Below are positions 8,377 to 16,040 of a DNA stretch of 16,392 bases, piece by piece (the first letter of the stretch is position 1; every line of letters begins with the position of its first letter). A program made the translations under genes and the position numbers. This DNA comes from an uncultured Lachnospiraceae bacterium (lineage in GTDB: Bacteria > Bacillota > Clostridia > Lachnospirales > Lachnospiraceae), in contig CAJUMM010000030.1 of assembly GCA_910586955.1 (NCBI GenBank), positions 1 through 16,392 of the forward strand. Direction: 5' to 3'. The notes beneath the pieces are model-generated. The model ran no database searches, was not told the origin of the DNA, and saw only the letters and a program-made list of their open reading frames with translations.

Positions 8377-8382
8377 CCCCAT

Positions 8383-11300
8383 ATGCAGACACATACCCCC
8401 CAAGATACCATCAAAATTCTGGATTACTGGTTTGTCATGGAATTTCTTAGCCAAGATTCCTATGAAATGTCAACCGGTGCCTCCGAGAACAGGCGGAAAG
8501 TAAAGAATTACAAGAAGAAACTGGCGGAGATGAAGCGGTCTGGGAGTAAAAAAGGGGAGCGCAGGCAGATAAACGCCTTTTTGGATTTGAAGAAAGGGCA
8601 GTCCCTTTATGAGGTGTTGAAAGAGGAATGCGCCGGCTGCGGCATGGGCACCTGGGGGAAGCTTACGGTTTATCTGGGAAAGGTCAAGCGGGAGGCTTGC
8701 ATCGGGAAGATTGCAAAGTGTCTGGAGGTAAACCAGGAGGAGCGGCCGGAGAAAAGCTACGATCAGATTGCCGCAGCCAGTTTCCAGATGGATGAAAATG
8801 GGCGGTATCTTCCCTATTCCTTTTCCCTCTCGGCTATGCTCTGGGCGGTAAACCGGTTAAAAGGCAGGAAGGGCAGGCTGCTTTCGGAACTTTTGTCTGT
8901 GAAAAGTTACCAGGAAACGGTGAACGGTCTGGAGGCGGCCTTTTGGAATCCGGTTTCCGAAGACTGCCTGGATGAGAGCGTCATGGGGAAGGCTTTGTGG
9001 AACAAGCCTCCGGTTTTCTCAGAGGAAGCCGTAACCATGGAGGATTTGGAGAAAATTTATGGGAAAATCCAGGAGGATTATATAAACGGCCTGGAGGGGG
9101 AAGAACTGTACGGAATTTCTGTGCAGTTTTTTAAAGATCAGAAAGCAAAAGAGCAATATGAAAATGACACCTATCTGGGCTTAAGCCGTTCCTATTTTTC
9201 GGGCGATTTAAGCATGATAAAAGATCAGGTGGAGTCCGGGGAATTTGACGCCGGGGCAGGTATGGGACGCTGGCTCCTAGACTATATCCATGCCCCTCTC
9301 GACGGGGAGGCCGAAAGCGGCGGCCGCCGGGATCTGCTTCATGCCAAGAAGGAAGATTTGGAGCTTTGGCTCTTGGAAATATTGAATGTAAAGAATGCAC
9401 CCCTTGGGAAGTGGCCCTCCCGGTATGCGCCGGCCCTGATGCAGCAGATGGCGGTTAATTTTGCGTCGGCTAAGGAGCGGACAGGGCTTCTTGGGGAGAA
9501 CGGACCGGTATTTTCTGTCAACGGGCCTCCGGGCACGGGAAAAACTACGCTGTTAAAAGAAATTGTGGCGGATCATATCATAGAGAAGGCTAAGAAACTG
9601 GCCGTGTATGAGGATCCGGATGATGCTTTTGAAAGGCACTGCTTTCTTCACGGAGAAAAGGAACAGAACCGGTATTCCAAATTTATCACCGGCTGGTGTT
9701 CCTTAAAGGATGACAGCATCAACGATTACAGCCTGCTGGTGGCTTCCTGCAACAATGCGGCGGTGGAAAATATTACCAAAGAGCTGCCTGTGGAAAGCGG
9801 CATTTTAAAGAACCTGAAACCGGCAAAGGGAGACGGAGAGAACAGAAAAGAGCGGCTTCGCAAGGTGGCGTCTCTCTTTTCGGTGAAGGAGGCGTCCCAG
9901 AGGGAGTGCCTGTTCCGGAGAAGCGATCAGGAAGATGATTACCAGGAGATTTATTTTACGGAATATGCCAGGAGACTCTTTGGAAATTTTGACATCTGGG
10001 GCCTTGTGGCGGCTCCTCTTGGCAGAAAATCCAATCTCACCCCTTTTTACAATGAGGTATTAAGCCCTCTCCACTGGGATTTTTATCCCAATAAGGAGTT
10101 TAAGGAAAAACGGCTGGAAAAGTATGCCTCCGCAAAGGAAAAATTTCAGGAGCAGTTAGAGAAAGTTACGGAAATCCAGGCCCATTTGTCTGCGCTGGGG
10201 GAGGCCGCCCGGCAGTTTCAGATGGCAAAGAAAGAGAGCCGGGAAAGTGCGGCGTACTGTGCGGCTTCCATTGATGAGGAGCGGAAGATACTGGAAGCTC
10301 TGGCCGGAGAAAGAGAGATATGCAGGGAAGAGCTTCGGAGCCTGGAGAGAAACTTACAGGGGGAAATGGGGAAACGGGCTGAGATCCGGACGCAGCTGGA
10401 CACCTGGGAAGAGACCTGGAAGCAGCAGAAGGAAGGGAGCCTTAAGGCACGGGAGCTGGCTTTGGAGACCCGGAACTCGGTGGGATTTTTGACGAAGATC
10501 TTTTCTAAAAAGAAGTATGAAGACGCACAGAAGCTGGCGGAGGCTTACGGAAGGCAGGCGGAAGAGCTGGAGAGTGAGGCGTCCGGTTCGGAGCGGAAAA
10601 TAGTGGAGCTTGAGACGGAACTTCAAAATCAGGAGAGACAGGCAGGGCTTCTGGAAGCGGAGGTTGCGAAAGGATATTCCCGCCTGCAGGATCTGGAAGG
10701 GCAGGAAAAGAAATCCCAGGGCCGTATAGAAGCCTGGAGAGCAAAGTTAAAATCCGCCGGGGAAACCCTTGACAAGCTGCGCCGGCACTGGGAGCAGGAG
10801 GCGGCAGCATTCCGGCAGCAGGAAGAGGCCTGCCGGGGAACCCTGCTGGATGAAGATTTTGTTTCTGCCCTTCTTTCCGGGGAGGAGAAGGAGGTTTTGA
10901 AAGCCCAGACCGCCAATCCCTGGACCACGGAGTACTATGATCGGGAGCGGGAAAAGCTTCTGTATCATGCCCTGCAGGTGACCCGGGAATTTATTGTAAG
11001 TTCCAGATGCTGCCGGGATAATTTTACAACCCTGGGCCAGTACTGGGGCCTGGAGACCAACGAGGACAAAGCACGGGTTTCTTTTCACCAGGAAGACCGG
11101 GAGGCCATGGCCGGCGCTCTCTATCAGACCCTGTTTCTTCTTGTGCCTGTTATATCCTCAACCTTTGCCTCTATGGGAACGCTTTTTAAGGATGTAAAGA
11201 AACCGGGAGTGATCGGCACCCTGGTGGTGGACGAAGCCGGACAGGCCCAGCCCCAGATGGCAGTGGGAGCCCTCTATCGTGCCAGGAAGGCGGTGATTGT

Positions 11301-12891
11301 GGGGGATCCCAGGCAAGTAGAGCCGGTGGTGACGGATGATCTGGCTTTGCTGAAAAAGTCCTATACCGAGGATCTTTATCGGCACTATCAGGACAAGTCC
11401 CTGTCTGTCCAGAAGTGTGCGGATATTTTAAATCCCTTTGGGACTTATCTGGAAAACGGCACGGACAGTCCGGAATGGGTGGGCTGTCCCCTGCTGGTCC
11501 ACCGCAGGTGCATTTCCCCTATGTATGAGATTTCCAACCGGGTTTCCTACGGGGGAATCATGAAGCAGCAGACACTGCCGCCTGGTGAAGAGAAAGAGCG
11601 GAATTTTGCCTGTGAAAAATCCCAGTGGATCAATATCGGCGGCATCGAAAAGGGGAAGAAGGACCATTTTGTGGAGGAACAGGGGGAGGCCGTCTGCAAA
11701 ATTCTGGAGACAGCGTTCGAAAGAGAACAGTTTCCCAGTCTCTATGTGATCAGTCCCTTTAAATCGGTGGTTTACGGCCTGCGGAAATACGTGAGGGACT
11801 ATTGCGGGAAAAACAGGGATTCCTGTTTGAACCGGAGCTCCGAGACGGAGCGGTGGCTGGGTGAAAATACCGGAACGGTCCACACCTTTCAAGGAAAGGA
11901 AGCGGACCAGGTGATTTTTCTTCTGGGCTGTGATACGGGGAAGGACTCTGCGGGGGCTGTCCGCTGGGTGAACAGCAATATTGTCAATGTGGCCGTCACC
12001 AGGGCAAAGTACCGTCTGTATGTCATCGGTGATATCCGGGCCTGGGAGGCCAACAGGTATGTCCGTGAGATGAAGGCGGTCATGGATACCTTTGCATTGA
12101 AAGAAATTGCGGCTTTGCAGGAAAGGGATCTGGACCCGGAGGAGAAGGAACAGGCCCTTCAAAGAGCCCTTGGGCAGATGCCGGGGACTTCCTCATTTCC
12201 CGAAACGGCACGGGAGAATGAGGAGGGAAACCTGGAATATTCCTTAGAAACGGAAGGATTTTTAAGTAATCTGATACAGGAAGGATTTCTGGAAAAAGAT
12301 TTCCGGGAAGAGGAGCCTAGGGCCTTCGGTTTCCGGGATCAGGCGGAGTTTGAGGGACTTCCCCGGGAGATTAAGAGGAACCTTAAGTTTGGAATCCGTC
12401 TTTACGATCTTCTGAAGCCTTTCTTCGCTTGGAAAGAGGACCTGGATGCCTCCTGCTGCGCCATTTTATTCTGCAAGGCCCTGGAGCTGCAGGTGCAGAA
12501 TCATTTTGCGGAAGGCCTGAAAAAACAGTTTCCGGCACATAACCTGGGCGCTTCCGGAGGACGCAAGCGGAAACTTAAGGATGCCGGGAATCAGGACTTG
12601 ATGTTGGGAACCATACATTTTCTTCTCCGGACATATGCAAAAGAGATTACGGAGATTCTGCAGGCCAGGGGAGAATTTTCCCTGGATGCCGCCTGGTGGG
12701 CTGCTTTTCGCAAAAAGCTGGATTTTTGCGCCAAGAAGCGGAACGCCTGCTGCCATGCCCGGTTATTTTTGTGGAAGGATCTTCTGGAATTGCTGCAGGC
12801 CGGATTCTCCGGCGGCCGGGATACGCTTTCCGAAAAGAGGCAGCTTGGAGGCGTTTTCTTTGAGAGCGGGGCTGGGGAGAAGCTGCGGTGA
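8383..12891 (+). CDS. UPF1/DNA2-like SF1 helicase with coiled-coil insert and C-terminal HEPN-type RX4H domain
   Basis: The product has 1502 residues. The N-terminal 370 residues contain ILDYWFVMEFL at the start, a pattern I recall from other large prokaryotic SF1 helicases. Helicase motifs then follow in order: Walker A GPPGTGKT (381-388); motif Ia CNNAAVEN (456-463); Walker B VVDEAGQ (D950, E951); motif III VGDPRQ (973-978); motif V HTFQGKEADQVI (from 1167); motif VI NVAVTRAK (1202-1209). A glutamate/lysine-rich coiled coil occupies about 570-820 between motifs Ia and II, much larger than in ordinary UPF1 helicases. After the helicase core, about 1280-1490 is helical and ends with R1453-N-A-C-C-H1458, the RX4H signature of HEPN ribonucleases. 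The helicase call is firm. The HEPN call rests on this motif, the helical context and the C-terminal position. Antiphage function is inferred from the domain pairing and the Wadjet neighbour. It seems co-transcribed with the zinc-motif gene downstream. Confidence 0.88.
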   Translation: MQTHTPQDTIKILDYWFVMEFLSQDSYEMSTGASENRRKVKNYKKKLAEMKRSGSKKGERRQINAFLDLKKGQSLYEVLKEECAGCGMGTWGKLTVYLGKVKREACIGKIAKCLEVNQEERPEKSYDQIAAASFQMDENGRYLPYSFSLSAMLWAVNRLKGRKGRLLSELLSVKSYQETVNGLEAAFWNPVSEDCLDESVMGKALWNKPPVFSEEAVTMEDLEKIYGKIQEDYINGLEGEELYGISVQFFKDQKAKEQYENDTYLGLSRSYFSGDLSMIKDQVESGEFDAGAGMGRWLLDYIHAPLDGEAESGGRRDLLHAKKEDLELWLLEILNVKNAPLGKWPSRYAPALMQQMAVNFASAKERTGLLGENGPVFSVNGPPGTGKTTLLKEIVADHIIEKAKKLAVYEDPDDAFERHCFLHGEKEQNRYSKFITGWCSLKDDSINDYSLLVASCNNAAVENITKELPVESGILKNLKPAKGDGENRKERLRKVASLFSVKEASQRECLFRRSDQEDDYQEIYFTEYARRLFGNFDIWGLVAAPLGRKSNLTPFYNEVLSPLHWDFYPNKEFKEKRLEKYASAKEKFQEQLEKVTEIQAHLSALGEAARQFQMAKKESRESAAYCAASIDEERKILEALAGEREICREELRSLERNLQGEMGKRAEIRTQLDTWEETWKQQKEGSLKARELALETRNSVGFLTKIFSKKKYEDAQKLAEAYGRQAEELESEASGSERKIVELETELQNQERQAGLLEAEVAKGYSRLQDLEGQEKKSQGRIEAWRAKLKSAGETLDKLRRHWEQEAAAFRQQEEACRGTLLDEDFVSALLSGEEKEVLKAQTANPWTTEYYDREREKLLYHALQVTREFIVSSRCCRDNFTTLGQYWGLETNEDKARVSFHQEDREAMAGALYQTLFLLVPVISSTFASMGTLFKDVKKPGVIGTLVVDEAGQAQPQMAVGALYRARKAVIVGDPRQVEPVVTDDLALLKKSYTEDLYRHYQDKSLSVQKCADILNPFGTYLENGTDSPEWVGCPLLVHRRCISPMYEISNRVSYGGIMKQQTLPPGEEKERNFACEKSQWINIGGIEKGKKDHFVEEQGEAVCKILETAFEREQFPSLYVISPFKSVVYGLRKYVRDYCGKNRDSCLNRSSETERWLGENTGTVHTFQGKEADQVIFLLGCDTGKDSAGAVRWVNSNIVNVAVTRAKYRLYVIGDIRAWEANRYVREMKAVMDTFALKEIAALQERDLDPEEKEQALQRALGQMPGTSSFPETARENEEGNLEYSLETEGFLSNLIQEGFLEKDFREEEPRAFGFRDQAEFEGLPREIKRNLKFGIRLYDLLKPFFAWKEDLDASCCAILFCKALELQVQNHFAEGLKKQFPAHNLGASGGRKRKLKDAGNQDLMLGTIHFLLRTYAKEITEILQARGEFSLDAAWWAAFRKKLDFCAKKRNACCHARLFLWKDLLELLQAGFSGGRDTLSEKRQLGGVFFESGAGEKLR

Positions 12892-12916
12892 CAAATAGAA
12901 AAGGGGGAGAAATTTT

Positions 12917-13480
12917 ATGAAATTTTTAGATAAGCGTAATAATGAAATAAAAGAAGCTTTTTCTATTAAAGTTAAAGAGGAAAAAGTATACATAAAATTT
13001 ACGGAAAACGGAAAAGAGTACGCTTATAAAAGAGAAAATATTGAAGTCTTGGCTGAAGAAACGAATAAAGTTGATAAGTGTCCCTTTGTAATATACAGAC
13101 TTACAAAACATTGTTACAAATGTCAAAAAGATACATCCATATTGACGTATATTGTATTTGATGATGGAACCAATCAAGATGTAACATTTCCCTGGGATAA
13201 GAGAAGATTATTGCGGAATCAAAACCTGGAGGCCCATTTTTTGGATAGCAGCATAGAGTATTACGGATTGAAAGTGATAGGCGGGGATGAGCAGTTGGAT
13301 GAATTTTTGATGGAAAAATTTCCTGAAAAAATTCAGCGTAGATACAGTAATATTCAGAAAAGAAGTTATCCTATGAATTTATGCGATCACTGCGGAGCTA
13401 TACAAGGCTGGAATTATGTTTATCGCCAGGTGAATGAAATGATAAAGGACATGCAGGAAATTGAAAGATTGGAGGAGTAA
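12917..13480 (+). CDS. Uncharacterised protein with two CxxC zinc-ribbon-like pairs
   Basis: The product has 187 residues and I cannot name its family. Two cysteine pairs, C66-x2-C69 (HCYKCQ) and C156-x2-C159 (LCDHCGAIQGW), could together bind one zinc ion. The second resembles the closing ribbon of several poorly known bacterial proteins with a CxxCGxxQG pattern. The first 60 residues look like a small beta-rich domain rich in lysine and glutamate. No membrane helix or catalytic motif is seen. The start is well supported by GGGGGAG at 12903-12909, 7 bases before the ATG. It begins 25 bases after the helicase stop with no promoter or terminator between, so one transcript is likely. Its base composition is clearly more AT-rich than the helicase gene. 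A partner or regulatory role for the helicase-HEPN protein is inference from linkage only. Confidence 0.7.
   Translation: MKFLDKRNNEIKEAFSIKVKEEKVYIKFTENGKEYAYKRENIEVLAEETNKVDKCPFVIYRLTKHCYKCQKDTSILTYIVFDDGTNQDVTFPWDKRRLLRNQNLEAHFLDSSIEYYGLKVIGGDEQLDEFLMEKFPEKIQRRYSNIQKRSYPMNLCDHCGAIQGWNYVYRQVNEMIKDMQEIERLEE
13471..13477 (+). promoter_or_regulatory. Strong ribosome binding site in front of a closed frame
   Basis: GGAGGAG lies six bases before ATG 13484, but that frame closes after 12 codons (TAA 13520-13522). The longer frame that follows (ATG 13497) is 19 bases away from this site. This mismatch suggests a one-base frameshift in the downstream gene, or a short upstream coding unit. Confidence 0.5.
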
Positions 13481-13496
13481 GTGATGAGAACGGCAA

Positions 13497-13727
13497 ATGG
13501 TGTCGAGACCTTATTATTTTAAAAATGAACAGGCAAGAATTGCTATGAAGAGAGATTTTAAAGTTTATGTAGAGACTTTTGAAGAATTACTGCCAGGAAG
13601 AATTATTAACAGTTTTGCGACAGGGAGCCGCAAAATCGGAGATTCTTTTATGATGTTTAAGGTTGTAGATGTTCAAAAAGATTCGAAGCGGAATCTTAGA
13701 AAGAAGAGAGAAAACTATGTATTTTAA
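13497..13727 (+). CDS. Small uncharacterised ORF, possibly a frameshifted remnant
   Basis: The frame encodes up to 76 residues, basic and without membrane segments or motifs I recognise (FKVYVETFEELLPGRIINSF in the middle, a lysine/arginine-rich tail). The start is doubtful. ATG 13497, GTG 13500 and ATG 13545 are all in frame, but none has a good ribosome binding site. The strong GGAGGAG at 13471-13477 instead serves ATG 13484 in another frame. If one base were lost or gained near the T/A-rich stretch at 13514-13526, the two frames would join into one gene of about 80 codons. Its end overlaps the start codon region of the following nucleotidyltransferase remnant. I regard it as a small gene of the helicase transcript that may be broken; no function is proposed. 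Confidence 0.35.
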   Translation: MVSRPYYFKNEQARIAMKRDFKVYVETFEELLPGRIINSFATGSRKIGDSFMMFKVVDVQKDSKRNLRKKRENYVF

Positions 13728-14349
13728 ATTATTATAGAATGAATTTGCCGCACTTCCAGAGATAGAGGCGATTGCACTTGGCGGCTCAAGAGCCGGTACG
13801 GTTTATGATGAAAAGTCAGATAATGATTTATACATTTACTATACCAACATACCGGATGAAAGTGTGCGGAAGCGTATTCTGGAAAAATGCTGTCGGTATA
13901 AGGAGATTGGAAATTCTTTTTGGGAGCTGGAAGATGACTGTACGTTAAAAGACGGCGTAGATATTGATATTCTGTATAGGAATATAGAAGATTTTTCACA
14001 GATAATCTGCTTTGTGGTTGAAGAACACACAGCATACTTGCCTTCTTATGATACACAGATTAGAAAAGCTATCGCCCGTAAGGATGCAGTAAGCGTAAAC
14101 CACAGGACAGCAGCTTTTTTGGAATCATACGTTGATATCATTGTTGCATTGAATAAGCTGACCCATCCCGGAGAAAAGAGGATGGTACAGTATGCAGCAG
14201 AAAAGGCAGAAATTCTTCCTGACAATTTTGAAGATAATCTGAAGAAGCTACTTGAAAATCTGTTTACGAATTCAGATAAAGCGGTACAAATATTTGAAGA
14301 AATGACTGCTGCATTAGAGAAGGTCATTAAATGCAGTGACATGAGTTAA
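13717..14349 (+). pseudogene. Broken nucleotidyltransferase (DUF4037-type)
   Basis: Starting from ATG 13717, the frame has an amber codon at 13735-13737 after only six codons, then stays open for 204 codons to TAA 14347-14349. The open part begins NEFAALPEIEAIALGGSRAG and has the nucleotidyltransferase signature: GGS (13780-13788), DxD in SDNDLY (13819-13827) and a third carboxylate region in GVDIDIL. Related proteins I remember have about 50 more residues between a VVEE-type segment and the LPSYD segment, including a tryptophan-containing part. Here these are joined directly near 14025-14040, in frame. The C-terminal part (SVNHRTAAFL, LNKLTHPGEKRM) is well kept. GTG 13864 could initiate only a fragment lacking the catalytic core. 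Amber suppression is possible but unlikely. The stop codon is seen directly; the deletion is inferred from memory of the family. Confidence 0.7.
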
Positions 14350-14440
14350 AAGGATATGGAAAAGATATTTGCGTAAATATGAAAAGAAAGTCGATGGCTG
14401 CCATTGGAGCTCTTTTGTATCCGGTACTAGTGGATTGTGG

Positions 14441-14449
14441 TGATATAAT
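14441..14449 (+). promoter_or_regulatory. Extended -10 promoter of the membrane protein gene
   Basis: TGATATAAT is an extended -10 element with a perfect TATAAT. No good -35 is seen at 16-18 bases upstream. Transcription would start near 14456, about 125 bases before ATG 14581, a rather long leader without an obvious riboswitch-like fold by eye. Confidence 0.5.
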
Positions 14450-14570
14450 AAAGAAAAATTAAGGGGTTATTTATAGAAGTGGTATTAGAGATTTCAAAAA
14501 TAGTATTGCCGGTAATTATACATGAGATTATTTATTTTTAATATTTAAGATTAAAAAATAAGAACAGAAT

Positions 14571-14574
14571 GAGG
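14571..14574 (+). promoter_or_regulatory. Ribosome binding site deciding the membrane protein start
   Basis: GAGG followed by six adenines precedes ATG 14581. The in-frame ATG at 14569, four codons earlier, has no such site, and its own G is part of this motif. Confidence 0.55.
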
Positions 14575-14580
14575 AAAAAA

Positions 14581-15417
14581 ATGAAATTACTTAGTTGTGG
14601 CACTACAGAACAGTATAGAAAAATGTGTGATGAGTATAGAATAGAGAAAATTGCAAGTTACAAATATGATAAATTGAAGGAATGTTATAATGAAGTTGAA
14701 ATAGGTATTAATAAACTAATACTGAAAAAAAGGTTATATTTGTATGCGTTTCTTTTGAGTTCTATCATACTCATTTTACCACAGCTATTTCAATTTTATA
14801 AAATGATTTATGGGTCGATTAAAAGGTCTGGTGTTGTACAATACAATTTGGGGAAATCGACTGTAATGATTTGTTTTATTTTAATTATCGGATTGTTATT
14901 CTATTTATTAATTGTAAATAGAATAAATGCTTTGATGATTGGGTTAGAACGAAGATACAAAGATATCGATTTTTATTTGTTTAAGAAAGAGGAACATGAA
15001 TTTGATGAAAAGTTAAATAGTAGACTGCTGTTATTTGATAAAGATGATAGAATTAATACGTATTTTGACAGTAATCAAAAAAGAATGTCTCGTTTATTTG
15101 TGTTGGGAACTGTTCTTCTGACTATAGGTATACTTTTTATTGTGGCTGTATTAATATTGACTTTAAGTGCGGATATTGACAGTGTGGAAATTGTATCCGG
15201 TTTTTTGACCGGCATACTCATTGATTTCATAGGAGCTGTTTTTATTGGAATGTATAATAAAACATTGGAATCAACATTGAAGCTGAGTAAACTAATAAAT
15301 GAAAGCAGAAAAGCAAATTTCAGTGCTTATATTGCCTCAAAAGTTTCTGATGAAAAAATTAGAAATGAAGCATTGTCACAGATTGCAGTAAGTATTTTTT
15401 ATAGAGAAAAGGAATAA
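14581..15417 (+). CDS. Four-helix membrane protein, TRADD-N-associated membrane domain-like
   Basis: The product has 278 residues and four predicted membrane helices at about 51-73, 94-113, 171-194 and 203-224. Charged cytosolic segments lie before the first helix, between helices 2 and 3 (a 55-residue loop rich in D, E, K and R) and after the last. The last helix and tail (SGFLTGILIDFIGAVFIGMY, then NKTLESTLKLSKLIN, an extended helix and a short closing domain) resemble the family called TRADD-N-associated membrane domain, which is found in predicted bacterial signalling and cell-death systems. That match is from memory and moderate. The gene is far more AT-rich than its neighbours, suggesting recent transfer. 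It has its own promoter and is followed after five bases by the DUF3795 gene. An abortive-infection-type membrane effector role is inference. Confidence 0.7.
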   Translation: MKLLSCGTTEQYRKMCDEYRIEKIASYKYDKLKECYNEVEIGINKLILKKRLYLYAFLLSSIILILPQLFQFYKMIYGSIKRSGVVQYNLGKSTVMICFILIIGLLFYLLIVNRINALMIGLERRYKDIDFYLFKKEEHEFDEKLNSRLLLFDKDDRINTYFDSNQKRMSRLFVLGTVLLTIGILFIVAVLILTLSADIDSVEIVSGFLTGILIDFIGAVFIGMYNKTLESTLKLSKLINESRKANFSAYIASKVSDEKIRNEALSQIAVSIFYREKE

Positions 15418-15422
15418 AACCC

Positions 15423-16007
15423 ATGAAAAATTTTACAAGGACCGATCTGCAGTTTTCTCTCTGCGGGTTAAACTGCCTTCTCTGCCCTATGTATCTAGGG
15501 AATTATTGTCCAGGCTGCGGAGGGGGAGAGGGAAACCAAACCTGCAGAATTGCCAGGTGCAGCCTGGAGCACGGAAAACCGGAATATTGTAGCCAGTGTC
15601 CGAAATTTCCCTGCGGAACCTATGAAAAGATAGATGCGTACGATTCTTTCATCACTCACCGGAATCAGAAACGGGATCTGCAGAAATGCGGGAATATAGG
15701 GACGGAAGCATATCAGGCGGAGCTAAAGGAGAAAGCACGTATCCTTCATATTCTTCTGGAACAGTACAATGACGGAAAGAAGAAATCCTTTTTCTGTCTG
15801 GCAGTGAATCTTTTGGAGCTGGAAGACTTGCAAGCCGCCCTCGAGCAGATGGAGACGAAAAGGGGGACAGAAACTCTGCCAATGAAGGAGAAAGCCCTTG
15901 GGATGACAAAGCTTCTTCGTCAGGCAGCGGAAGAGAGAGGGATTTCCCTGAAATTGAGAAAAAAGCCTTCCGGTTGCGTGCAAGACAATGAAAAAGCAGG
16001 AAAGTAG
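15423..16007 (+). CDS. DUF3795 cysteine-rich protein
   Basis: The product has 194 residues. Ten cysteines fall in the first 64 residues: C14-x3-C18-x2-C21, C29-x2-C32, C41, C46 and C56-x2-C59-x4-C64. The order LCGLNCLLCPMY, then CPGCGG, then YCSQCPKFPC is the usual pattern of DUF3795 proteins, small putative zinc- or metal-binding proteins common in Clostridia, without known biochemical function. The C-terminal half is helical and charged, with no membrane segment. The ATG at 15423 has an AAAGGA-like site about 9 bases upstream, overlapping the end of the preceding gene. Composition returns to that of the 5' flank and differs from the AT-rich membrane protein gene, so it is probably ordinary chromosomal sequence. 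It is likely read partly from the upstream promoter. Confidence 0.75.
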   Translation: MKNFTRTDLQFSLCGLNCLLCPMYLGNYCPGCGGGEGNQTCRIARCSLEHGKPEYCSQCPKFPCGTYEKIDAYDSFITHRNQKRDLQKCGNIGTEAYQAELKEKARILHILLEQYNDGKKKSFFCLAVNLLELEDLQAALEQMETKRGTETLPMKEKALGMTKLLRQAAEERGISLKLRKKPSGCVQDNEKAGK

Positions 16008-16011
16008 TCGA

Positions 16012-16040
16012 TTGACGAAGGAGAAAAAGCAAGCTATGAT
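16012..16040 (+). promoter_or_regulatory. Sigma-A promoter of the HipA-like gene
   Basis: TTGACG (16012-16017) and TATGAT (16035-16040) are separated by 17 bases, a near-consensus arrangement. Transcription would start near 16047, about 45 bases before ATG 16092. The -10 and start point lie inside nested inverted repeats, which suggests control by a DNA-binding protein or overlap with a terminator. Confidence 0.65.

Larger units (their letters stand above)
14350..14580. other. AT-rich intergenic region with a promoter
   Basis: This stretch of 231 bases is strongly AT-rich. It contains an extended -10 promoter (14441-14449) for the membrane protein gene and a leader of roughly 125 bases. A 27-codon open frame at 14379-14462 has no ribosome binding site. 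No clear terminator for the upstream pseudogene was found. Confidence 0.5.

Noticed and set aside
8248..8382. N-terminal extension of the helicase by 45 codons
   Set aside because: A perfect extended -10 lies within it (8346-8354), ATG 8383 has a good ribosome binding site, and the extension is not protein-like.
11428..12162. Long open frame of 244 codons antisense to the helicase
   Set aside because: It overlies conserved helicase motifs III-VI and shows no family resemblance; it follows from the GC-rich codon use of the real gene.
13717..14349. HEPN-MNT toxin-antitoxin pair with the helicase HEPN domain
   Set aside because: The nucleotidyltransferase is of the larger DUF4037 type, is broken, and is separated from the helicase by two other ORFs, unlike the compact HEPN-MNT modules.
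14379..14462. Open frame of 27 codons before the membrane protein gene
   Set aside because: It has no ribosome binding site, and its 3' end overlaps the extended -10 element. It may be a gene scrap.
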